Shown here: in pieces, positions 16,020 through 23,522 of the stretch
How positions within the stretch are numbered: position 1 is the stretch's first letter
Layout of the letters: each line of letters starts with the position of its first letter
Origin: Agrococcus beijingensis
Lineage (GTDB): Bacteria > Actinomycetota > Actinomycetes > Actinomycetales > Microbacteriaceae
Assembly (NCBI RefSeq): GCF_030758955.1
Contig: NZ_CP132360.1
Location: 428,145 to 452,184, forward strand
DNA: 24,040 nucleotides
Direction of reading: 5' to 3'
Made by a program: the position numbers and the translations under genes
Notes under the pieces: generated by a model
The model's input: only the letters and a program-made list of their open reading frames with translations
Databases searched by the model: none
What the model was told of the DNA's origin: nothing

Positions 16020-16703
16020 TCAGGGGGCGGATGCGTCGGGTTCGATGACGACGCAGCACCGTCCGGGTGCCGGGTCGAGTCGCGCGCGCAGCCGACCGGG
16101 CGCGACGACGTCCGTCACGCCCGTCAGCAGGGCCTCGTTCATGCCGCACACGAGGCGGGTGTGGCTGCGCGACAGCTGGTGGAACGGGCAGTTCGCCAGT
16201 TCGATGCCGCGCTCGGTGCGGTGCGGCTCGTAGCCGTGCTCGGCGAGCACGGCTGCCGCGGCTGCGAGGGGGTCGTCGGCGGCGTCCGCGGCGGCGCCGA
16301 GCTCGCGGCCCCGGCCGGCGGCGACGCGGGCGACCGCATCCGCCACGGGCTCGCCTGTTGCAGCCGCCGTGTCGATTGCGGTCGCCAGCAGCGAGCCCGC
16401 CAGGTCGTACTCGCGGGGCGGCAGGGCGACGGCGATCTCGCGGTCGGCGCGGCGGTAGCGCTTCGCGGGGCGGCCGGCGCCGGGGCCCGAGCGGCCGTCG
16501 GGCCGCGCGTAGTCGGTCTCGAGCAGCCCCGCCTGCTCGAGCCGCTCGAGGTGGAAGCGCGCGCGGTGCACCGGCATGCCGAGGGCCTCGGCCGCCTGCT
16601 CGCGCCCGACGGGCTCGCGCTGCGCGACGACGTAGCGGTAGAGCTGGCGCCGGGCCTCGTCGGCGATCGCGCCGATCGCTGTCGCGTCGTCGTCGCTGGG
16701 CAT
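16020..16703 (-). CDS. COG2345/SufR-type winged-helix regulator with a C-terminal cysteine cluster
   Basis: A 227-residue regulator with an ArsR-like winged helix at about 13-85 (EARRQLYRYVVAQ, REQAAEALGMPVHRARFHLERLEQAGLL, then a GRPAKRYRRA wing). The C-terminal domain has NCPFHQLSRSH with C172, LVCGMNEALL with C186, and GRCCV with C216 and C217. This Cys arrangement is conserved in the family that includes SufR, where it binds an Fe-S cluster; cluster binding here is inferred. No suf genes are in the window. Instead the gene diverges from doxX, and the shared spacer holds a sigma-70-like promoter overlapped by an inverted repeat. The ATG is preceded by GGAGG at 5 nt. The likely role is redox- or iron-responsive control of the DoxX protein and itself. 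Confidence 0.85.
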   Translation of the reverse strand: MPSDDDATAIGAIADEARRQLYRYVVAQREPVGREQAAEALGMPVHRARFHLERLEQAGLLETDYARPDGRSGPGAGRPAKRYRRADREIAVALPPREYDLAGSLLATAIDTAAATGEPVADAVARVAAGRGRELGAAADAADDPLAAAAAVLAEHGYEPHRTERGIELANCPFHQLSRSHTRLVCGMNEALLTGVTDVVAPGRLRARLDPAPGRCCVVIEPDASAP

Positions 16704-16735
16704 CGGTGCCTCCGGATCTCTTTCGGTCGAGGATC

Positions 16736-16764
16736 TTGACGCTAGAGTACGCCCGGTCTATCGT
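16736..16764 (+). promoter_or_regulatory. Sigma-70-like promoter of doxX (TTGACG-N17-TATCGT)
   Basis: TTGACG (16736-16741), a 17-nt spacer and TATCGT (16759-16764) form the clearest conventional promoter in the window. It reads toward the DoxX gene, giving a leader of about 80 nt. Confidence 0.7.
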
Positions 16765-16784
16765 GCAGCCAAGTACCCGATAGA
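16757..16784. promoter_or_regulatory. Inverted repeat overlapping the doxX -10, candidate operator
   Basis: TCTATCG (16757-16763) and CGATAGA (16778-16784) are perfect inverted arms 14 nt apart, i.e. two helical turns centre to centre. The left arm covers the -10 box, so a bound regulator would block doxX transcription. The divergent Cys-rich regulator is the natural candidate. Confidence 0.6.
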
Positions 16785-16836
16785 AGATGACTCGATCGCG
16801 GTCGACACGGACGCCGACCGCTCGGATCCTGAGAGA

Positions 16837-16842
16837 GAGGAG
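16837..16842 (+). promoter_or_regulatory. Ribosome binding site deciding the DoxX start
   Basis: GAGGAG lies 7 nt before the ATG at 16850. An in-frame ATG at 16787 would add 21 residues but lacks a site and falls just after the operator, so 16850 is preferred. Confidence 0.75.
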
Positions 16843-16849
16843 CGGTGCC

Positions 16850-17299
16850 ATGGCCACGACGCAGTCGCCCACCACCGCGCGCAGCACCCGCGGCACCGGC
16901 GGTGCCCGCAGCACCCGCAGCCCGTCGGCTTGGGCCTTCGTGCTGCTCCGTTCGGCGTTCACGGTCGCGCCCATCGTGTTCGGGCTCGACAAGTTCACCA
17001 ACCTGCTCACCGACTGGACGCAGTACCTCGCGCCCTGGATCGACTTCCTGGTGCCCGGCGATGCCCAGTTCGCCATGTGGGGCATCGGCATCGTCGAGAT
17101 CCTCGCCGGCCTGCTCGTCGCCATCCGGCCGCGATGGGGCGGCTGGCTCGTGGCGGCCTGGCTCTTCGGCATCATCGTCAACCTGCTGACGCTGCCGGGC
17201 TACTTCGACGTGGCCCTGCGCGACGTCGGCCTGCTCGCCGGTGCGGTGGCGCTCGCCCTGCTCGCCCGCGAGCACGACGGGCTCGTGCGCCGCGCCTGA
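16850..17299 (+). CDS. DoxX family membrane protein
   Basis: A 149-residue integral membrane protein with a Thr/Arg/Ser-rich N-terminal tail of about 27 residues followed by four hydrophobic segments. The FVLLRSAFTVAPIVFGLDKFTN stretch (given as FVLLRSAF then FGLDKFTN landmarks), GIGIVEILAGLLVA and PGYFDVALRDVGLLAGA are typical of the DoxX/SURF4-like family, where the pattern R-x-x-x-x...G-x-x-K-F and a late A-x-R-D-x-G-L recur. DoxX proteins are linked to thiol/redox balance in mycobacteria (with SodA and SseA); no such partner is next to it here. Transcription starts from the 16736-16764 promoter under probable control of the divergent Cys-rich regulator. A long hairpin follows the stop. 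Molecular function is not established. Confidence 0.85.
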   Translation: MATTQSPTTARSTRGTGGARSTRSPSAWAFVLLRSAFTVAPIVFGLDKFTNLLTDWTQYLAPWIDFLVPGDAQFAMWGIGIVEILAGLLVAIRPRWGGWLVAAWLFGIIVNLLTLPGYFDVALRDVGLLAGAVALALLAREHDGLVRRA

Positions 17300-17302
17300 C
17301 AC

Positions 17303-17365
17303 GCGGACCCCTTCCGCCGAATCCGACCTGGTGCACCGGGTCGCCGTCGGTGGAAGGGGGTCCGC
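17303..17365. terminator. Long structured hairpin after doxX
   Basis: GCGGACCCCTTCC (17303-17315) pairs with GGAAGGGGGTCCGC (17352-17365), leaving one bulged G. Inside the 36-nt spacer a second stem, CGACC (17324-17328) with GGTCG (17339-17343), brackets the palindrome GGTGCACC. It lies just after the doxX stop and before the lipoate ligase promoter. A terminator is the simplest reading. Confidence 0.6.
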
Positions 17366-17419
17366 GCTGCGGCAACGGGTCCGGCTGGCGCGAACCGGTC
17401 CCGCCCGCGTCCGCGGCCG

Positions 17420-17425
17420 TAGGCT
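17420..17425 (+). promoter_or_regulatory. Leaderless -10 element of the lipoate ligase gene
   Basis: TAGGCT ends 6 nt before the ATG at 17432. The intervening GGAGCC is too close to the ATG to work as a ribosome site, so a leaderless transcript is likely. Confidence 0.6.
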
Positions 17426-17431
17426 GGAGCC

Positions 17432-18481
17432 ATGCACGGCGAGTACAAGGTCCCCGGCGGGAAGCTCGTGGTCGTCGACCTCGACGAGCGCGACGGCCGC
17501 ATCGACGGCTTCCGCCTGGCGGGCGACTTCTTCCTCGAGCCCGACGAGGCGCTGGGCGCGATCGACGCGGCTGTGAACGGTCTGCCGGTCACCGCATCCG
17601 CCGTCGAGATCGGGCAGGCGATCAAGGCGGGCCTCCCCGCCGATGCGGTGCTGCTGGGGTTCACGCCCGAGTCGGTGGGCGTCGCGATCCGCCGGGCGCT
17701 GCAGCACGCGAGCTCGTTCAGCGACTACGCCTGGACGATCATCGACGACCAGCCGAGGCTGCCGCTGCTGCACGTCGCGCTCGACGAGGTGCTCACCGAG
17801 GAGGTGGCCGCCGGCCGCCGCGGCCCCACCCTGCGCTTCTGGAACCTCTCGGGCCCGGCCGTCTACCTCGGCTCCTTCCAGTCGTTCAAGAACGAGGTCG
17901 AGCCCGACGCGGCCGAGCGCCACGGCATCCCGGTGATCCGCCGCATCACCGGCGGCGGAGCGATGTTCTCCGAGCCCGACAACGCGATCACCTACTCGCT
18001 CTACGTGCCGGGCGACCTGGTGTCGGGCATGAGCTTCCAGGACTCCTACGCGTTCCTGGATGCGTGGGTCATCGAGGCGCTCAAGGGGCTCGGCATCGAC
18101 GCGTTCTACGCGCCGCTCAACGACATCACCTCGGCCAAGGGCAAGATCGGCGGCGCGGCGCAGAAGCGGCTCGCGTCGGGCGCGGTGCTGCACCACGCGA
18201 CCATGTCCTACGACATCGACGCCGACAAGATGACCGAGGTGCTGCGCATCGGCAAGGAGAAGCTGAGCGACAAGGGCACCACGAGCGCGAAGAAGCGCGT
18301 CGATCCGCTGAAGTCGCAGACCGGCATGCCGAAGGCCGACGTGCAGGAGGCGCTGAAGGGCACCTTCCGCAAGCTCTACGGCGGCACCGACGGCGCGCTC
18401 ACCGACGCCGAGATCGCGACCGCGACCGAGCGCATCCGCACCAAGTTCGACACGCAGGAGTGGCTGCACCGAGTGCCGTGA
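17432..18481 (+). CDS. Lipoate-protein ligase with N-terminal accessory domain
   Basis: A 349-residue LplA-type enzyme that activates lipoate with ATP and attaches it to lysines of E2 subunits or GcvH in the cytoplasm. The catalytic domain runs from about 100: RFWNLSGPAVYLGSFQS, the lipoate-binding RRITGGGAMF at 170-179, and the catalytic lysine K238 in GKIGGAAQKR, matching the KIxGSA lysine of E. coli LplA. Residues 1-90 (GEYKVPGGKLVVVDL, GRIDGFRLAGDFFLEP) resemble the accessory domain that sits at the C terminus of E. coli LplA or is the separate LplB in archaea. The order is thus swapped. A C-terminal helical extension rich in Lys follows. The gene stands alone behind a leaderless promoter and converges with the pucR-type gene 3 nt downstream. 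Confidence 0.9.
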   Translation: MHGEYKVPGGKLVVVDLDERDGRIDGFRLAGDFFLEPDEALGAIDAAVNGLPVTASAVEIGQAIKAGLPADAVLLGFTPESVGVAIRRALQHASSFSDYAWTIIDDQPRLPLLHVALDEVLTEEVAAGRRGPTLRFWNLSGPAVYLGSFQSFKNEVEPDAAERHGIPVIRRITGGGAMFSEPDNAITYSLYVPGDLVSGMSFQDSYAFLDAWVIEALKGLGIDAFYAPLNDITSAKGKIGGAAQKRLASGAVLHHATMSYDIDADKMTEVLRIGKEKLSDKGTTSAKKRVDPLKSQTGMPKADVQEALKGTFRKLYGGTDGALTDAEIATATERIRTKFDTQEWLHRVP

Positions 18482-18484
18482 TGC

Positions 18485-19546
18485 TCACCGCCTGCTCGCG
18501 AGCGCGATCGCGAGCGCGATGCGATCGGCGGCGACGAACGCGTCGAGCCCGGCCACGGCCTGCACCCGCGCGAGCCGCTTGCGCACGGTGTTCGCGTGCA
18601 CGAACAGCGCGGCCGCGGTCGCCTGCACCGATGCGTCATGGGCGACGAACGCCTCGATCGTCTCGATCAGCCGCGCGTGGTGCCGCTGGTCGTAGGCCGC
18701 GAGCGGCGCCAGCACGTGCGAGCGGAAGGGAGCGAGCTGCTCGTCGGTGAGGCGCTGCAGCAGCCCCTCCCATGATGCGAGCTCGCGCGGGCCGGTCACC
18801 GCGCCGCTGCGGAGGCCGAGCCGGTGCGCCACGATCGCCTCACGGATCGCTCCGACGAGGCCGCGCACATCGGCCGGTCCGCTCCACCCCGCTGCGCCGC
18901 CGGCCGATGCGAGCGCCTGCTCGAGGTCGTAGGGCCGCAGGATCGCGATGGTGAGATCCCCGACCGTGCCGACGAGCGTCGCGCCGCGTTCGGGCACGAC
19001 CTCGGCGCGGCTCGCGGTGACCGACCACTCCTCGCCGCCCACGGCCTCCAGCAGCGGCAGGAGCACCGCGGCGCTCGCGAGCCCGCGGCGGACTGCGTCG
19101 ATGAGCGCGCCGACCGAGTGCCGCTCACTCACCATGGCGTCGAAGCGCGCTCTCTCGGCGGCGATCCGCTCGGTGATCGCGACGAACGCGACCGAGGGCG
19201 GCACGACGAGCACCGCCAGGCCAGCGCGGTTCGCCGCCGCGACCAGCGCATCGGGCACGGCGTCTGCCCCCGCGCCGATCGCGAAGCCCACCGCCGCCGG
19301 ACCGGTTGGCGCGATCGCGGCGACGAAGGCCGTGCAGTCGCGGGGGGTGCGCAGCGACATCCCGGTCGTCAGCACGAGCTCGCCGCCCTGCAGGTAGGGG
19401 CTCGGATCGAGCAGCTCGGTCGTGATCGCCCAGCGGATGCCGCGGTCGAGCCCCACCCGGCTGCCGACGAGCCGCAGGTCGATGCCGTCCCAGGCGAGCG
19501 CGTCCGCGACCGCGATGCGAGCGGATGCGGTGGCCGGGGCGTCCAT
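18485..19546 (-). CDS. PucR family transcriptional regulator
   Basis: A 353-residue regulator. The N-terminal PucR domain shows VADALAWDGIDLRLVGSRVGLDRGIRW (landmarks VADAL, GLDRGIRW), TELLDPSPYLQGGELVLTTGM and the Val/Ala-rich strands that follow. The C-terminal PucR-type helix-turn-helix contains ATAAALFVHANTVRKRLARVQ and GLDAFVAADRIALAIA. The middle part has a GGDEF-like PucR fold region that is poorly conserved. The family includes activators of purine, allantoin and amino-acid catabolism. The ATG at 19546 is preferred over longer frames because the PucR domain begins there. It diverges from a CodB-like permease and amidohydrolase gene pair, its likely targets; the spacer has repeated CTCCACC/GGTGGAG half sites. 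The 3' end carries a 12-bp duplicated GCGAGCGCGATC-type word encoding IALAIALA. Confidence 0.9.
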   Translation of the reverse strand: MDAPATASARIAVADALAWDGIDLRLVGSRVGLDRGIRWAITTELLDPSPYLQGGELVLTTGMSLRTPRDCTAFVAAIAPTGPAAVGFAIGAGADAVPDALVAAANRAGLAVLVVPPSVAFVAITERIAAERARFDAMVSERHSVGALIDAVRRGLASAAVLLPLLEAVGGEEWSVTASRAEVVPERGATLVGTVGDLTIAILRPYDLEQALASAGGAAGWSGPADVRGLVGAIREAIVAHRLGLRSGAVTGPRELASWEGLLQRLTDEQLAPFRSHVLAPLAAYDQRHHARLIETIEAFVAHDASVQATAAALFVHANTVRKRLARVQAVAGLDAFVAADRIALAIALASRR

Positions 19547-19561
19547 GTCGGCGACGCTATT

Positions 19562-19619
19562 GCTCCACCGTGTCACGGACGTTTCCGGGCCGTTGCAGCT
19601 CGGTGGAGCCGCCTCCACC
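19562..19619. promoter_or_regulatory. Three CTCCACC/GGTGGAG half sites, candidate PucR operator
   Basis: GCTCCACCG (19562-19570) and CGGTGGAGC (19601-19609) are perfect inverted arms 30 nt apart; a third half site CTCCACC (19613-19619) pairs with GGTGGAG (19602-19608) around CCGC. They lie within 75 nt of the pucR start. A further inverted pair CCGGAC/GTCCGG (19628-19642) and the palindrome CACGATCGTG (19668-19677) lie closer to the permease gene. Confidence 0.5.
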
Positions 19620-19721
19620 CCGTCGTGCCGGACGGCGTCCGGTGCACCACACTTCGCGCCGCCGAAACACGATCGTGACGCGAGGGCGGTGCGATGGGGG
19701 CACTCCCGGAAGGAGCACCCC

Positions 19722-21053
19722 ATGACCACCACCGCCAGCAGGCCCGAGGCGATCGTCCCCGAGCCGAACGATGCGCAGCCCGTGCGCATCGACACCGACT
19801 ACCCGTTGACGCGCGTGCCGCTCTCCGCCCGCCAGGGCTGGTTCGGCGTGCTCGTCGTCGTCGCAGGCTTCCTCTTCTTCACGCCCACCATGGTCACCGG
19901 CGGCGCCGTCGCCGGTGCCTTCGGCTTCGCCGGCTTCGTCGGCATCGCGATCGTCGCCTCGATCGTGCTCGCGCTCTACGTCGCCACGCTCGGCGCCGTG
20001 AGCGCCCGCACGGGCCTGTCGACCGTGCTGCTCGCCCGCCTCGTCCTGGGCCGCATCGGCGGCAAGTGGGCGTCGATCGTGCTCGGCGGCACGCAGATCG
20101 GCTGGTACGGCATCACGGTCGGCATCTTCGCGAACCTGCTCGCGACCGCGCTCGGCTGGGACGTCACGTGGCCGCTGGCCGTCTTAGGCGGCCTGCTGAT
20201 GGCGACGACTGCCTACTGGGGCTTCAAGGGCATCGAGATCCTCTCGTGGGTGTCGGTGCCGCTCATGCTCGGACTCTGCTTCTGGGTGATGGGGCTCTCG
20301 GTCGGTGAGGTCGGCGGCTGGGCCAACCTGTGGGCCACCGAGGGCGATGCCTCCATCGCACCCGGGATGGCGCTCACCATGATGATCGGCACCTTCATCT
20401 CCGGTGGCACGCAGATCGGCAACTGGACTCGCTTCTCGAAGAAGGCGGGAACCGCGTTCCTCACGTGCCTCGGCGTCGTCGTGCTGATCGAGTTCGGCCT
20501 GCTGTTCTTCGGCGGGATCGGCGCGATCGCGTTCGCCGAGCCCGACTTCACCAACCTGCTGCTCGGTCTCGGGCTGGCACTGCTCGCGGTCTTCATGCTG
20601 GTCTTCAACCTCTGGACGACGAACGACAACGCGGCCTACGCCTTCGGCGTCGCGGGTGCCGAGCTCTTCGGTGTCGCGAACAAGCGCCCCTTCATCATCG
20701 GCGGCGTCGTGATCGGCATCGCCCTCGCGGTCACGAACGCTGCGGATGCGATGACCGGCTTCCTCGTGCTGCTCGGCACCGTGATCCCGCCGCTCGGCGG
20801 CGCGGTGATCGGCACGTTCCTGTTCACGTGGCGGCTGCGGGATCCCGGCACCCACCTCGGCACGGTGCCCGCGTTCCAGTGGCCCGGCATCGCCGCCTAC
20901 TTCGCCGGCACCGCCGCGGCGTTCTTCGGATCGCTCACCGGCATCGGCAGCCCCGCGCTGCAGGGCATCATCGTGGCCATCCTCGCGGTGCCCGTCGCCA
21001 ACGCCATCGCCCGCGCCGTCCGCAAGCCCGTCGCGACCGAAACGGCCGCCTGA
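19722..21053 (+). CDS. NCS1 family permease, CodB-like
   Basis: A 443-residue transporter with about 12 hydrophobic segments. The N-terminal tail (DTDYPLTRVPLSARQGWFG) followed by FFTPTMVTGGAVAGAFGF, GTQIGWYGITVGIFA, YWGFKGIEILSWVSVPLM, ISGGTQIGNWTRFSKKAG and NLWTTNDNAAYAFGVAG are features of CodB-type cytosine/purine permeases in the nucleobase-cation-symport-1 family. It would import a nucleobase or related heterocycle with a cation. AAGGAG lies 6 nt before the ATG, fixing the start. Its TGA overlaps the ATG of the amidohydrolase by one base (TGATG), so the pair is an operon with coupled translation. The divergent PucR gene is the likely regulator. CodB itself carries cytosine; the substrate here could also be a purine or another ring compound. 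Confidence 0.92.
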   Translation: MTTTASRPEAIVPEPNDAQPVRIDTDYPLTRVPLSARQGWFGVLVVVAGFLFFTPTMVTGGAVAGAFGFAGFVGIAIVASIVLALYVATLGAVSARTGLSTVLLARLVLGRIGGKWASIVLGGTQIGWYGITVGIFANLLATALGWDVTWPLAVLGGLLMATTAYWGFKGIEILSWVSVPLMLGLCFWVMGLSVGEVGGWANLWATEGDASIAPGMALTMMIGTFISGGTQIGNWTRFSKKAGTAFLTCLGVVVLIEFGLLFFGGIGAIAFAEPDFTNLLLGLGLALLAVFMLVFNLWTTNDNAAYAFGVAGAELFGVANKRPFIIGGVVIGIALAVTNAADAMTGFLVLLGTVIPPLGGAVIGTFLFTWRLRDPGTHLGTVPAFQWPGIAAYFAGTAAAFFGSLTGIGSPALQGIIVAILAVPVANAIARAVRKPVATETAA

Positions 21054-22588
21054 TGGGCACGCTCATCCGCGGCGGCGACGTCATCACGATGGATGCGTCG
21101 ACCGGGTCGCGCGCGGTGCGCCGCGACATCCGGATCGCCGACGGCACGATCGTCGCGATCGCGCCCGCCCTCGAGGCGCAGCCGGGGGACGAGGTGATGG
21201 ATGCGTCGGCGCTGCTGATCACGCCCGGCTTCGTGAATGCGCACACCCACTCGTGGGAGTACCTCTACAAGGGCCGCTACGACAACCTGCCGCTCGAGCT
21301 GTGGATGCTGCTGTCGTACCCGATCCTCGGCGGCTCGCCGCTCACCCCCGACGTCATCCGGCTGCGCACCCTGATGTTCGCGATGGAGTCGATGAAGAAC
21401 GGCGTGACGACGCTCGTCGACGATGTGCTCGAGACGCCGGGCCAGGATGCGGCGCAGCTGGCGGCGGTCGTCGACGCGTACGAGGCGATCGGCATCCGCG
21501 CCAACGTCTCGGGCCACATCATCAACCGTCCGTTCGTCGACACGCTGCCGTTCGTCGTCGACTGGCTGCCGGACGACGTCGTGCGGCAGGTGCGGGCCCA
21601 GCAGGTGCTCACGGCGTCCGAGTACCTCGACTTCTCGCGGCAGGCGTTCGCGGCGCACCACGGCCGGGCCGACGGCCGGCTGCGCTACATGGTGGCGCCC
21701 TCTGGTCCGCAGCGCTGCACCGACGACCTGCTCGTGGGTGCCAACGCCCTCGCCCAGGAGTTCGACGCCGAGATGCACATCCATGTGCTCGAGACGAAGA
21801 CGCAGGCGGTCACGGGCCCGGAGCTCTACGGCCGCTCGCTCGTGCAGCACCTCGACGAGATCGGCGCGCTGTCGCGCAGCACCACGTTCGCGCACGGCAT
21901 CTGGGTGGATGACGACGACATCGCGCGCATCGCGGCGAAGCAGGTCTCGGTGTCGCACAACGCGATCTCAAACCTCAAGCTGGGGTCGGGCATCCTGCCG
22001 TGGCGCGACTACCACCGCCACGGGGTCAACCTCGGACTGGGCACGGACGGCTGCTCGTCGAGCGACACCCCGCGGCTCATGGAGGTCATGAAGATGGCCG
22101 CGCTGCTGCACAAGGTGACGGAGCCCGACTTCGACGCCTGGCCGACGGTCGACGAGGTGCTCACGGCGGCGACGATCGGCGGCGCCCGCTCGGCCGTGCT
22201 CGACCACGCGGTCGGCTCGCTAGAAGTCGGCAAGCGAGCCGACCTCACGATGTTCGACACGAGCACGCTCGCGTTCCTGCCCCGCAACACGCTCGAGAAC
22301 CACCTCGTCTACAGCGAGAACGGGTCCTCGATCGTGCGGGTCATGGTCGATGGCGTCGTCACCGTCGAGCACGGTCGCCTGACCCTCATCGACGAGGATG
22401 CGGTGATCGCCGAGTTCCTCGCGGTCGCCGGCCGCATCCGGGAGGAGCAGGACCGGCTTGACCAGATCAACCGCGTCTTCGTGCCCGCGTTCGCCCGGAT
22501 GCACGCCGAGACGGCGCGGCGCGACGTCGGGGTGAACCGCTGGACCGGAGACGAGCGCTCCTGGCTGGCTGGGGCACTCGCCCGCTGA
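21053..22588 (+). CDS. Amidohydrolase, cytosine/guanine/SAH-deaminase-like
   Basis: A 511-residue metal-dependent hydrolase of the TrzA/AtzA/MtaD branch. Metal ligands are visible: HTH at H64 and H66 (after PGFVNA), H244 in MHIHVLET, H281 in FAHGIW and D332 in LGTDGCSSSD. The GSLEVGKRADLTMFD segment near the C terminus is the usual second strand of the composite beta sandwich. The family deaminates or dechlorinates nitrogen-containing rings (cytosine, guanine, SAH, triazines); the exact substrate is not readable. It is longer at the C terminus than most relatives by a helical tail (from about 450). Coupling to a CodB-like permease and nearness to PucR suggests the imported compound is its substrate and that ammonium release is the benefit. 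A 9-bp hairpin follows the stop. Confidence 0.9.
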   Translation: MGTLIRGGDVITMDASTGSRAVRRDIRIADGTIVAIAPALEAQPGDEVMDASALLITPGFVNAHTHSWEYLYKGRYDNLPLELWMLLSYPILGGSPLTPDVIRLRTLMFAMESMKNGVTTLVDDVLETPGQDAAQLAAVVDAYEAIGIRANVSGHIINRPFVDTLPFVVDWLPDDVVRQVRAQQVLTASEYLDFSRQAFAAHHGRADGRLRYMVAPSGPQRCTDDLLVGANALAQEFDAEMHIHVLETKTQAVTGPELYGRSLVQHLDEIGALSRSTTFAHGIWVDDDDIARIAAKQVSVSHNAISNLKLGSGILPWRDYHRHGVNLGLGTDGCSSSDTPRLMEVMKMAALLHKVTEPDFDAWPTVDEVLTAATIGGARSAVLDHAVGSLEVGKRADLTMFDTSTLAFLPRNTLENHLVYSENGSSIVRVMVDGVVTVEHGRLTLIDEDAVIAEFLAVAGRIREEQDRLDQINRVFVPAFARMHAETARRDVGVNRWTGDERSWLAGALAR

Positions 22589-22599
22589 CGCAGCGGCGA

Positions 22600-22627
22600 T
22601 GCGCGGCGGCCGTGCGGTCGCCGCGCA
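22600..22627 (+). terminator. Hairpin after the amidohydrolase gene
   Basis: TGCGCGGCG (22600-22608) pairs perfectly with CGCCGCGCA (22619-22627) around a 10-nt loop, 12 nt after the stop codon and before the TerC promoter. No U-run. Confidence 0.55.
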
Positions 22628-22661
22628 GCGCGGCTTCCAGGTGCTGGCCACCGCAGTTGTC

Positions 22662-22667
22662 TAGGCT
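22662..22667 (+). promoter_or_regulatory. Candidate -10 of the TerC-family gene
   Basis: TAGGCT lies 11 nt before the ATG at 22679, implying a leader of about 5 nt and no room for a ribosome site. A TTG at 22667 in frame overlaps this box and is therefore an unlikely start. Confidence 0.45.
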
Positions 22668-22678
22668 TGGACGCAACC

Positions 22679-23482
<804 letters not shown>

Positions 23483-23495
23483 ACCCTTGTCGCCT

Positions 23496-23513
23496 CCGGC
23501 CCTTCGGGGTTGG
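23496..23513 (+). other. UUCG-capped stem-loop between terC-like and GNAT genes
   Basis: CCGGCCC and GGGTTGG form a 7-bp stem (two G-U pairs) closed by a C(UUCG)G tetraloop, 13 nt after the TerC stop and 9 nt before the preferred GNAT start. It may terminate or attenuate read-through. Only RNA on the plus strand gains the stable loop. Confidence 0.45.
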
Positions 23514-23522
23514 ATGGGTCGC

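Noticed and set aside
18485..19795. PucR start further upstream
   Set aside because: The added 83 residues are Cys/Gly/Pro-rich, cover the operator-like repeats and have no PucR similarity.
22667..22678. TTG start for the TerC-family protein
   Set aside because: It overlaps the candidate -10 box and adds only four residues before the conserved MDFSF start.
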